Assembly (NCBI RefSeq): GCF_000485595.1
Contig: NW_014577064.1
Location: 1,008,780 to 1,049,200 of the forward strand
Direction: 5' to 3'
Source: Priapulus caudatus
Lineage: Eukaryota > Priapulida > Priapulimorpha > Priapulimorphida > Priapulidae
DNA length: 40,421 nucleotides
Of this stretch, positions 24,993-33,218 are shown one piece after another. Within the stretch, counting starts at the first letter, position 1; each line of letters begins with the position of its first letter. The notes under the pieces were generated by a model, which ran no database searches, was not told the origin of the DNA, and worked only from the letters and a program-made list of their open reading frames with translations. The position numbers were made by a program, and so were the translations under genes.

Positions 24993-27900
24993 TAACAGAG
25001 AGAAAAATGCTTAGAGAGAGAAAGAGTAGTACAAGCACAGATGCGGAGACACACATAAAGATACCTCACTGATGGCTACAATTCCTAACTTGGCTCTTAG
25101 GCATATAGCTTGCTCTTCATGCTCAAGTAGCTGTGTCTGAAGACTGACATTCGCCTAGCATGCATTCAACCCCAAAACACACCCAAACTAAATATGAAAA
25201 TCATCAACAATACAAATAAACATATATCGAAACCATGCAAACGAGAGAAACCTGTAGCACAAATTAGAAACTGTCAAGTTAATCATAATAAATAACTCAT
25301 AAAGTACTACAGACGCGCATGTTCGCCATGTCCGGCGCAATGTTCCATCAGTTCCCATCACAGTGTACCTTATAGTAATGTTAACTCTCTGTTAAACCTG
25401 CCCAGGGCCCATCCACAGAAATGAAAATAAACATGTAAAATATCAGCACAAAATATTATATAGTGGTGATGGCCCAGTGGGCTGGGCTACCTATGTAACG
25501 TACAGCTACCCCTGCCTCAATCATAAAGCAGTGTGTGGGCTATTCATGTAGCTACCAAGCCTGATAGGCTGACAATTCGTTGTTGCTCATGTTCTCATTA
25601 TTACCACGTGACTGCATTAACATGTCCATACTTTCTCACCTCTATCATATTTTACATTCACTTACAGTTTAACCTAACAGCAACCCACCCATCCATACCT
25701 CCTCTACAGTGATGCCTAGTTTGCCCTTCAGCCTGTTGATCTGCTGTAGCTTATCCTGAAGCTGTGCTTCCAGATCAGCCTTCTCTTCCACTGCCATGCG
25801 TCCATGCTTCTGCACTAGCCTATTTTTGCGCCGTAGGTCACGACACACCTTCGTCACGCGATCAACATGTGCCTCTATCTGTTCACAGAAGACAAGCAAG
25901 TTAATACATACAAGAATACTAGTGCATGTAGTGAGCTCATCTCTGTTGCATATGAGAAAGACATAGTTATAGGGGTAGTCATTGGGTCAGGCCCACAGTT
26001 AAAATACGCTTACATATGGCCTGTACATAAACATTAATATATCATGAATAAAGTTTTTACCTGTACATAATATGCCACCAAATTATGGCAGTTTCAATGA
26101 CATAATACTACAGTACACAATCTATTATCTGAAACCCTTGGGACCAGACACGTTTAGGAATTTGGAATGGTAGTACAGTACAGATACACATACCGTATAT
26201 CCTGCAACTAGTCAGTACTAAAACCCAAGTTTTCAAGAGGCCAATTAGTGCTGTACCGGTACAGTACAATATGTTTGTGTAATGCCAAACACAGTAATAT
26301 TTCTGCACTGAATCTTGTGCAACGAAACGCGAGCTTTGGTGTGCACACAACCTCCACGAAAAAACTTTCGGTTTTGAGAGCTTTTCGGTTTTCAGAATTT
26401 CGGATAATAGATTGTGCGCTGTAATGTAGTACAACCAAAGATAAACAATAGAGTAAATAGTTCATTCAATCCCAACTTTCTCTAAAAATTTCGCATTTTC
26501 CAGATTATATCCGAAGGGCTATGAGTGTGCCGAGCAAAATCTTTTATTATGTCAAATAAAATAATGCCTTGGAACTTCTAAACCAAGCACCAATCCAAGT
26601 AAATTTCCAAACAGCTACCGTCAGGTTTTAGACTTGGGGAATACGCAGATATAGCTGGACTGGACTAGGATAGGGAACACTGGCTAGAAAACATGCCACC
26701 TACAGATTCGACATCCTGAGACTTCTGGCTGAGTGCCTTCTCTAGCTGCCGCAGCTGCTCCCGCTGTTTCTCCACCGAGTCCTTCAGCTTAGTGACCATA
26801 GTCCACTCCTGTTCATTCAGAATCGCTGCAAAGAAAAGAATCAATTAATGCCGGTGTGATTGAAGATTTTATATCGGTTTGTATTATTAAAGCGAGGATT
26901 TCTCATGTTTTTACGTTTTCATATTATCTCCTGGCATACTCCTGGCATAACACCAAGTACATATAGTAAGGTTAACATATCATAGAACACTCACACAACA
27001 TTCTTTCCACTAATATATGCACCGATCTGCATTTCAAATTAGACTGTTTACATATGTCAACAAATCTAGCGCTTGATTTTAGCTCTCAAAAGACTGGAAT
27101 GCTGTCTCTACACTAGGTGAATTACCTTTGTATACGCTTCGAGATAGGTACCAGTCTATAAATATTTGCGTCACATAACTACATGCGCTCATTTTGTGGG
27201 ACCGTTTGCTGTTCATTTATTGTGTTATATAGCCTATAACAGCAGGAACTCATAATAATTTTAATGCAGACGTAATGAGTAATAATGTATGCTGACAGAT
27301 GAGTCTAAATTTCTCTTCATTATTACCAATTTCTCGATTTACTTGTGAGATGATCGTTTTATCAGACTACTACAAAAAATTGCTGGCATATGATATAGAT
27401 ATCATAGGTCTGTGAAGCACCCAGCACTACAAATTGACAGTTTGCCTTACGAATTTAACCGGATAAAATGCTGTCTCTACACTAGGTGAATTACCTTTGT
27501 ATACGCTTCGAGATAGGTACCAGTCTATAAATATTTGCGTCACATAACTACATGCGCTCATTTTGTGGGACCGTTTGCTGTTCATTTATTGTGTTATAGC
27601 CTATGACAGCAGGAACTCATAATAATTTTTAATGCAGACGTAATGAGTAATAATGTATGCTGACAGATGAGTCTAAATTTCTCTTCATTATTACCAATTT
27701 CTCGATTTACTTGTGAGATGATCGTTTTATCAGACTACCACAAAAAATTGCTGGCATATGATATAGATATCGTAGGTCTGTGAAGCACCCAGCACTCCAA
27801 ATTGACAGTTTGCCTTACGAATTTAACCGGATAAACAAAGTATATGCACACACAGATAGAGATAGATAGGGAGAGAGAAATAGAGAGAGAGAGTCAGAGA

Positions 27901-28885
27901 GAGAGAGAGAGNNNNNNNNNNTAGATAGAGATATAGATATAGATATATAGATAAGCACACAGGTAGTAAATAAAATATGCATGGAGTAGACCTATATACT
28001 TACTCTCAACAGGTTTTTGACTCTCCTCACCCTCTGTCTCGGCAAGTTCAATAGACAAACGCTTATTTTCTTCTTGTAACCTGCGGATTGTTTGCATTAA
28101 CTCGGTTGTCTCCAACTTCCATGACTCCTCCATCTGCTCCATCTCCTGATATTCACCAAATTTGCACACACATTATTACTACACAGTATAAATCTGCTTT
28201 CAAGGAGAGTTGATGTTACTAAAACAACACATTTACAATTTGTACTAACAACGATTAACCAAATAAGCATCGCTTGCCTAATCACAATATTGTTTCAATC
28301 TGCAGGGGTGTTGCATACTTTTAATAAAATATTATGGTTTATGGTGATGAGAAATTTGTTCACCAACAGACCTTTCATAGGATTAGTATTATTCTATTAT
28401 GACTAAAATCTTTCTGACCCTTAGGTTTTCACGTACGGTTGTTTACATTCGCTTAAACAATAAACTAAACGAATCCTGGTTATATTTTATTCGGGTTTTA
28501 ACAATAACAACCCTGAAAACATAACAATAACAATAAAGTCGTATGAAAAAGGAAATAAACTAAAACGTCCGTTTTGATACCACACACAAGTTAAAAAGGT
28601 CGCTATGCTAACCATTTCGTATTTCAACCTTTCGGCGATCTTGTCAACTTTCTCCGACTCCAACTTCTGAACAGTTATCTGTAATTCACCGATTTGTGCA
28701 TTTTCCCGTTCGTTTCTTTGCGCCAACGCCTCCAACTGTTCCAACACACGGATCACTTTAGGCATAAGGTCTGTGATCGCTTCCGAGCCATACAACTCTA
28801 TTATCTTCTCAAACTCTTTGCCAATAGCAGCTGCTGACTCGTATACATCGACCACCGTGATATCGGCAACGTTTTCAAAATCCAT
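22848..28885 (-). CDS. RILP-like protein 1 homologue, 8 exons, 427 aa
   Basis: The protein belongs to the RILP/RILPL family. Members bind LRRK2-phosphorylated Rab8/Rab10 through the RH2 domain and affect vesicle, centrosome and cilium traffic. Joining eight GT-AG exons gives an uninterrupted 1,284-nt frame. Residues 6-91 form RH1 plus coiled coil, with LMPKVIRVLE as in vertebrate RILPL1. Residues 92-269 are coiled coil. Residues 280-322 carry RH2 (DLKDPDRPRFTL, ERNELKSK), including the Arg/Lys-rich face that binds phospho-Rab in relatives. GIKRFF at 355-360 matches the vertebrate GIKRLF motif. The tail is Ser/Pro-rich. Human RILPL1 is close to 400 residues, so length fits. The start ATG has A at -3 and G at +4. 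RILPL2 is less likely because it is much shorter. Introns hold a pogo-like MITE, a 369-bp tandem duplication and a 10-N gap. Confidence 0.93.
23381..23488 (-). CDS. RILPL1-like exon 7 (residues 324-358)
   Basis: Encodes SLADDLYEGDAQ through SGIKR. Acceptor TTGCTGCAG; donor CGCTT/GTAAGT. The GIKR motif runs into the next exon as in vertebrate RILPL1 (GIKRLF). Confidence 0.92.
24478..24638 (-). CDS. RILPL1-like exon 6, RH2 domain (residues 270-322)
   Basis: Contains DLKDPDRPRFTLNELR and ERNELKSK, the family's most conserved block. Acceptor ATGCTCCAG; donor CCGTG/GTAGGT, phase 2. Without that splice the frame stops two codons later. Confidence 0.95.
24884..25025. repeat. GA microsatellite in RILPL1-like intron 5
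   Basis: GA/GAAA-rich run 40-180 bases downstream of the exon 5 donor. On the transcribed strand it is a CT-rich polypyrimidine stretch, which could influence use of exon 5. Confidence 0.85.
25065..25154 (-). CDS. RILPL1-like exon 5 (residues 240-269)
   Basis: A 90-nt exon with phase 0 at both ends, reading LQTQL then, nine residues later, LRAKLGI. Exon 4 has LEAQL and LKGKLGI in the same spacing. It can be skipped or included without a frame change. Acceptor ATGCTAG; donor GAG/GTATCT. Confidence 0.85.
25699..25878 (-). CDS. RILPL1-like exon 4 (residues 180-239)
   Basis: A 180-nt exon of coiled coil ending LKGKLGITVEE. Acceptor GTGAACAG; donor GAG/GTATGG; phase 0 at both ends. Its last 25 codons resemble exon 5. 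Confidence 0.92.
26111..26421. mobile_element. Pogo/Tigger-like MITE in RILPL1-like intron 3
   Basis: Left end CAGTACACAATCTATTATC; right end on the other strand CAGCGCACAATCTATTATC. TA flanks both sides (26109-26110 and 26422-26423). CAG start, TA target and the TTATCYGAA core resemble pogo/Tigger ends. About 311 bp, with no transposase frame. Confidence 0.7.
26704..26825 (-). CDS. RILPL1-like exon 3 (residues 139-179)
   Basis: Encodes TKLKDSVEKQREQLR, the counterpart of KKLKEVVDKQRDEIR in RILPL1. Acceptor TCTTTGCAG; donor TCT/GTAGGT; restores phase 0. Confidence 0.92.
27098..27836. repeat. 369-bp tandem duplication in RILPL1-like intron 2
   Basis: Two head-to-tail copies (about 27098-27466 and 27467-27836), each starting near AATGCTGTCTCTACAC and ending GAATTTAACCGGATAAA. 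By eye they differ at only a handful of bases, so the duplication is recent or an assembly effect. Confidence 0.92.
27850..27955. repeat. GA/GATA microsatellite with a 10-N assembly gap
   Basis: GATA and GA runs are interrupted by ten N at 27912-27921, then continue as GATA-type repeat. The real length is unknown. It lies in intron 2 between exons 2 and 3, so no known exon is affected. Confidence 0.97.
28004..28145 (-). CDS. RILPL1-like exon 2 (residues 92-138)
   Basis: Coiled-coil exon with IRRLQEENKRL, matching the IAQLQEENKQL segment of RILPL1. Acceptor ATATCAG/GAG; donor GAGA/GTAAGT; ends in phase 1. Confidence 0.92.
28613..28885 (-). CDS. RILPL1-like exon 1 (residues 1-91)
   Basis: Encodes the RH1 region, starting MDFENVADITVVDVY and containing GKEFEKIIELYGSEA. 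The donor is AAATG/GTTAGC, phase 0. Confidence 0.92.
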
Positions 28886-29294
28886 TATGGGAAATAATGA
28901 CTTAAATCGTACGAAAATCTTGAAACAGCACTATACCAGGAAGAATTATCAACCTCTTGCGCAACAAGTGAGCAGTCGCTAACAGCGCCACAGTACGATG
29001 AAGACACGACACAACTGAAGTCTAGGCCGTAGTCTGAGTGCAGGAAAATACGCTTGGAAAATACGCTATCTAAATAATAACCTCATAAATCTTAGTATTC
29101 AAAGGTCCTAGGGACTATAACGAAAACGAGATAATCTGCTAGTAAATACATGAACAGCATTGTATACATTGTATTTACAATGTTACATAATGTTACACAT
29201 TGAGGCTGTGGGTTGAGTCCACTGATCTCTATATTGTATTATATTGTATTATATTGTATTATATTGTATTATATTATATCTCTATATAGTATTA

Positions 29295-29296
<2 letters not shown>

Positions 29297-29326
<30 letters not shown>

Positions 29327-29367
29327 CTTCTTCTTCTTCTTCTTCTTCTTCTTCTTCTTCTTCTTCT
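29297..29367. repeat. CTT trinucleotide microsatellite
   Basis: About 23 uninterrupted CTT units inside the 29219-29598 element. The open Leu or Phe runs across it are artefacts. Confidence 0.97.
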
Positions 29368-29471
29368 CGGGTCACTACACTACACTCGGCCCAGTCACTG
29401 CAGCACACAAGACTTGGCACGGTGGTTGAAAGCCTCAAGGTCTCCAGGGCCTTAATTATAGTATATAGTAT

Positions 29472-29511
29472 CAGGAGCGTATAATGACAAATATGTCATT
29501 ATACGCTCCTG
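29472..29511. mobile_element. Solo-TIR palindromic mini-element
   Basis: A perfect 18-bp inverted repeat (CAGGAGCGTATAATGACA) around a 4-base AATA loop, 40 bp in all. ATAGTAT flanks both sides, although the surrounding DNA is TATA-rich so this could be chance. The arm equals the terminal repeat of the 162-bp elements at 5540 and 13121. It therefore looks like that element reduced to its two ends. Confidence 0.65.
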
Positions 29512-29781
29512 ATAGTATATATATAGTATTATAGTATATTATATTATAGTATTATACTAACCTAGTATAATAAGTTAGTATAATAGAGAGATCAGTGGTT
29601 GAGTCTCCCGACGTGTTATGTTATTATATATGAAGATTATTGAATTAATTATAAACAAAATACTCAATTCTTTCACCTACTCAATTGTATTTACACGAAC
29701 GTAGTACGGGTCGCTTCGCTAAGAAGTCGTAAGAAGTATCAGCGATTGGCTGTTTGGCCTTGTGTACGTGTTATAATAGAC

Positions 29782-30681
29782 GCTGGGTTTACACTATCTA
29801 TTATCAGTTTAAAAGTTGACGAGTTGATGTACTTTTCAACGTTCTATCAACCTTTCTATACGATAAGCATTCTCTACAACGAGCATTTACATAATCGGCC
29901 GCGGGTCGGCAAACGTTTCAACATTTCACCCGTAGTGTGCGCGCGGGGCGATGTGGATATATACGCATTTTTTCATGTAATATGCAAGGGTTGCACCAGG
30001 TGTAGCCCGTGTAGCGCCGATATTGATGTTATAGGGAGAACGGCAAACGTGTTTTAGGTCGGGCGTTTCTAGGGGCATTGTGAAATAGAGGTAGGACGCG
30101 GTCTGGGAGAACCGGTGACATGTGCGCTCATGATGTAGGGGTTTTGGGGGTAATATATAGAAGAGAGATGAGAGAGACGGGTAAAGAACAGAGATGTAGG
30201 AGTGGGGGAGCAGGGGCGTGTACAGGGAGGGGGGGGGGTCCAGGGCTGAAAACGCATCTGAGGGGGTCTAATTTCAAAAAATTTCTGGACCCCCCCCTTC
30301 GCGTGCTCGCAAGTTTGGGTTACGGTTAGACCCCCTCCTGGTCAAAATCCTGTACACGCCCCTGGGGAGTCTGGTTGTGGTCGCGTGAGTAAGCACACCC
30401 GCTTACGCGCGTGTGCGCGTTTCTTTGGCTCTCTGTGCAAGATGTGACTACACTGTGTGTAAGATATTAAAGTTTATTCAGTTTAATACACAAGTTTTGG
30501 CTTACTTCATCATTTATAGAAACTCAAACATAATTCAACGTTACAATTGGATAACTACCTAAATAACTAAGCAGTTGCGCGCGAAACTTTTACGTTTACG
30601 CTGTCGATTTTCGGTCGAATAATTAAACAATTTATCAAATTCGTAAATTTTCCAGCAAAAAGTTGATAGTGCAAACCCAGC
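29782..30681. mobile_element. About 900-bp non-autonomous TIR element
   Basis: Left end GCTGGGTTTACACTATC and right end (other strand) GCTGGGTTTGCACTATC differ at one base. TAGAC flanks both ends (29777-29781 and 30682-30686), consistent with a 5-base target-site duplication. A 103-codon plus-strand frame at 29746-30057 starts outside and shows no transposase motif. Superfamily not assigned. Confidence 0.55.
30211..30364. mobile_element. hAT-like MITE nested in the 900-bp element
   Basis: Perfect 16-bp TIRs: CAGGGGCGTGTACAGG at the left, its reverse complement at the right, 154 bp in total. CAGGGGCG...CGCCCCTG ends are typical of hAT-type MITEs. GGGAG adjoins both ends but a clean 8-bp duplication is not visible. 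Confidence 0.75.
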
Positions 30682-30894
30682 TAGACATGCAGCTTGTGGA
30701 CAGCTAACTGGTGTAACTATATATTAGCTAGTAGACAGACTGCGCGGTTAGTATTTCAGCCAATAAGAAAAAAGAATAAGCGTCTAGAGAGCGAAAAGCG
30801 AGGAAGATGCTTGCTTGGTTTTTTGGTTACCAAATTTGGTAATTATGTGGGAAAACTACGTGGTGTGAAGGAAACAGAGACGACCTAGCTGTTT

Positions 30895-31140
30895 AAGAGC
30901 TCATATAAGAGCGAGTGCGCGTGTAGATAAGACATAATTGAGTACTTCAGAGAGCAGAGAGTAGACAGAATGAACCGGTCGAGTATTAGTTATGCTCGAG
31001 CTTGAAATATTGTCTATGCGTAAATATCATTGTGCGGTATTTCTGTCTTATTATCGTATTCTTGAGTAAACCTTGTGAATTCCCCTGCGTAGTTGTGGCT
31101 TCCCGACTACAATATACATAATCATGGGGTGTCAATTCCG
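30895..31140 (+). mobile_element. Possible LTR fragment
   Basis: A CATATAAGAG TATA-like box near 30901 is followed by purine-rich leader-like sequence, a TATTCTTGAGTAAACC stretch and a TTCCCGACTACAATA end. The order resembles the end of a gypsy-type LTR. No internal gag/pol and no second LTR are visible. Tentative. Confidence 0.22.
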
Positions 31141-32726
31141 TGCATCTATCTAGTGATAAGAGCTAGACCACAACGTTAATAAAAATGAATCACAATGCTA
31201 TCTATTCAGCAAATCATTTCTAAGCGCGCTTTTTGATATTGTATGTAATTATTTCTATTGTAACATTGTAAGATATGCAACGGTATCGTCGACGCGTTCC
31301 ATGGCGAAAAAAGAATCAACATTTTGATGACTCGATTTAAAATGTATATAAAATGTATGGGGTTTCCAAATACGTGTATAAATGCACTTTTCAAAACGGG
31401 TATGCAAAATATTTTCACCTCACGTTGGATGTGTAGTAATCTCTGTAGTACTGACGTGAGTCAGCGCTACCATGGCAATTATAATCCTTCTTGCAAACAT
31501 TACAAACGAGGACTTAATTCCGAGTATTTCGAAAGTAAGATGTGATAGACACTTCCAATATCCATCTACTCGGGAATAACTTCTCTCGGCGCACAACGAC
31601 GTATGGAGCTTGTTTTTGAGTCTATGATAGCTCAAGTGAAGCGTCTTGGGTTTGTAAACGCAATGGTATTACAGCGGCGTAAAAATAATACAGTACCATC
31701 ACTGCCGTTTCATTTGTCAATTCCACATATGTATAATGTCAATATGATACGTGTTTACGTTTGAGCTTACATTTGTAAATTGTGCGCTCCTAGTTTATAT
31801 TTCTACACTGAATGCTGCTATTTCTTATTGTTTCTGTGACAACATTTCAATGGCAGAATTTACCTGATTTTTCATATATTTGTATAGAAACTATTTTTAG
31901 GTTACAGTTATCTTTATTGAAAACCTTAACAATAATCAAGACATTAACGGCGTACGATAGCAAGTAACCAGACTAAACATTGTACATCGCCATTAGATGC
32001 CTTAATTTATTATAATCATGAGCAATAATGATTCCTAGTAATGATAGATAACAGTAATAGCAATAATATGCATCAAGCTGGTGTGCATTAAGGAAACTAT
32101 ATATCATTACATTTTCTATACAAATACAACTTTTTAGGACTAAGAAAAATCTAGGCGGAGTCTTCCCTTGCACTAGTAGCAATTTCCACATGAAAAGTTT
32201 CACAATTAAATATTTTATGATTATAAAAATATTGAATCAAACACGCAAACAAATAACCCGAGTGAACACACTAAAATTATTATGATACTGTACTACTATT
32301 AATGTATGGAAGGGATTTATATAATAATACTAATAAAATATGTTCAGGCTGCCTGATACAAACACTGCTAGAGACAAAATCAACTAAATACAAAAAAAAC
32401 AAGTACAATTATACATCTCAATACCAATTACAGATACTGTGTATTAATGAGACTATCTGCATGTTTTTTATACAAAATATACATACACAATACACAAGTC
32501 AATTATAGTAATTATTGTTCCCAGATATAGGGTGTTTTTCTTGTCTATGACAATGGCTACTCGTTTGCAAGGAATTTCTCAGCAAATTGGCTTAAAAACT
32601 TCTTGTGTGGATGGAGGGAGACCAAGTAGATAGATTTAGTATCACTCTGCTCAACTCATCACAAAAGAGGTTGCTCAGAGCTGTGTAGTGTGGTAGTGAT
32701 TATTACCAGTGTTATATAGTAATATG
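31141..32726. other. Intergenic AT-rich sequence, no gene recognised
   Basis: Several short frames on both strands, none with a motif. An AATAAA on the minus strand at 31913-31918 could be a distal poly(A) signal for the SR-protein gene. Confidence 0.45.
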
Positions 32727-32732
32727 TTTAAT
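32727..32732 (-). promoter_or_regulatory. Candidate poly(A) signal (ATTAAA) of the SR gene
   Basis: Minus-strand ATTAAA about 450 bases past the SR-protein stop. A canonical AATAAA lies farther on at 31913-31918. Which one is used cannot be told from sequence. Confidence 0.25.
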
Positions 32733-32785
32733 ACTGGTAATACCCACCACAGATGGAGCCACCGTCTGCAGCATGGCTGATCTTA

Positions 32786-33087
32786 GGGCGCGTTTGTTTG
32801 AGACCAATCCGTCTGATCGAGATCATATGACCCTGATCCGACCAAACAAACGCAAAACTCACTTTCACCGGTTCACGTTTCGCTGTGACCTATCACGGGA
32901 TGGTTCATAACAAAGAACAAGCTGTGATTGGCTGAGGTACGGGCCGCCATATTGGATCCCTTTCGAATCCACCTCGCCAGCAGGGTCGTGTTCGGTGGAT
33001 CGAGATCAAGTGATCCGACCAAACAAACAGTCAGATCAACGAATCCATCAGATCGAGATCAGTAGATCCGACCAAACAAACGCGCCC
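32786..33087. mobile_element. PIF/Harbinger-like MITE
   Basis: GGGCGCGTTTGTTTG at the left end is mirrored exactly as CAAACAAACGCGCCC at the right. TTA flanks both ends (32783-32785 and 33088-33090), the signature of PIF/Harbinger insertion. Inside, GATCGAGATCA followed by GATCCGACCAAACAAAC recurs three times, giving subterminal repeats. 302 bp, no coding frame. It lies within the probable 3' untranslated region of the SR gene. Confidence 0.8.
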
Positions 33088-33184
33088 TTAAGAAGAGTAT
33101 CTAATAAACAAGTAGTCTCATCTATCAAGCCAGTTTCTCTCTTTGATTGCTCACACATCGCACAGCTCGCCTCACGCTGACAAG

Positions 33185-33218
33185 TCAGTACTTTCGTGGT
33201 GACACACTCCTGTCCCTG
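33185..33218 (-). CDS. SRSF7-like exon 5, C-terminus (residues 181-190)
   Basis: Short last coding exon reading RDRSVSPRKY then TGA. Acceptor TTTATTGCAG. RS composition and phase both agree with exon 4. Confidence 0.8.

Larger units (their letters stand above)
29219..29598. mobile_element. AT-rich foldback-like TIR element with nested repeats
   Basis: It starts CCACTGATCTCTATATT and ends, on the other strand, CCACTGATCTCTCTATT. The direct repeat TTGAGT flanks it (29213-29218 and 29599-29604), consistent with a 6-base target-site duplication. Inside are four copies of TATTGTATTA (about 29231-29275), a long CTT run and the palindrome at 29472-29511. No coding frame. Superfamily unknown. Confidence 0.55.

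Noticed and set aside
25669-25698. Continuation of RILPL1-like exon 4 past GAG/GTATGG
   Set aside because: Intron read-through; the splice to exon 5 keeps frame and homology.
29746-30057. 103-codon plus-strand open frame
   Set aside because: It runs from unique DNA into the 29782-30681 TIR element and shows no transposase or other motif.
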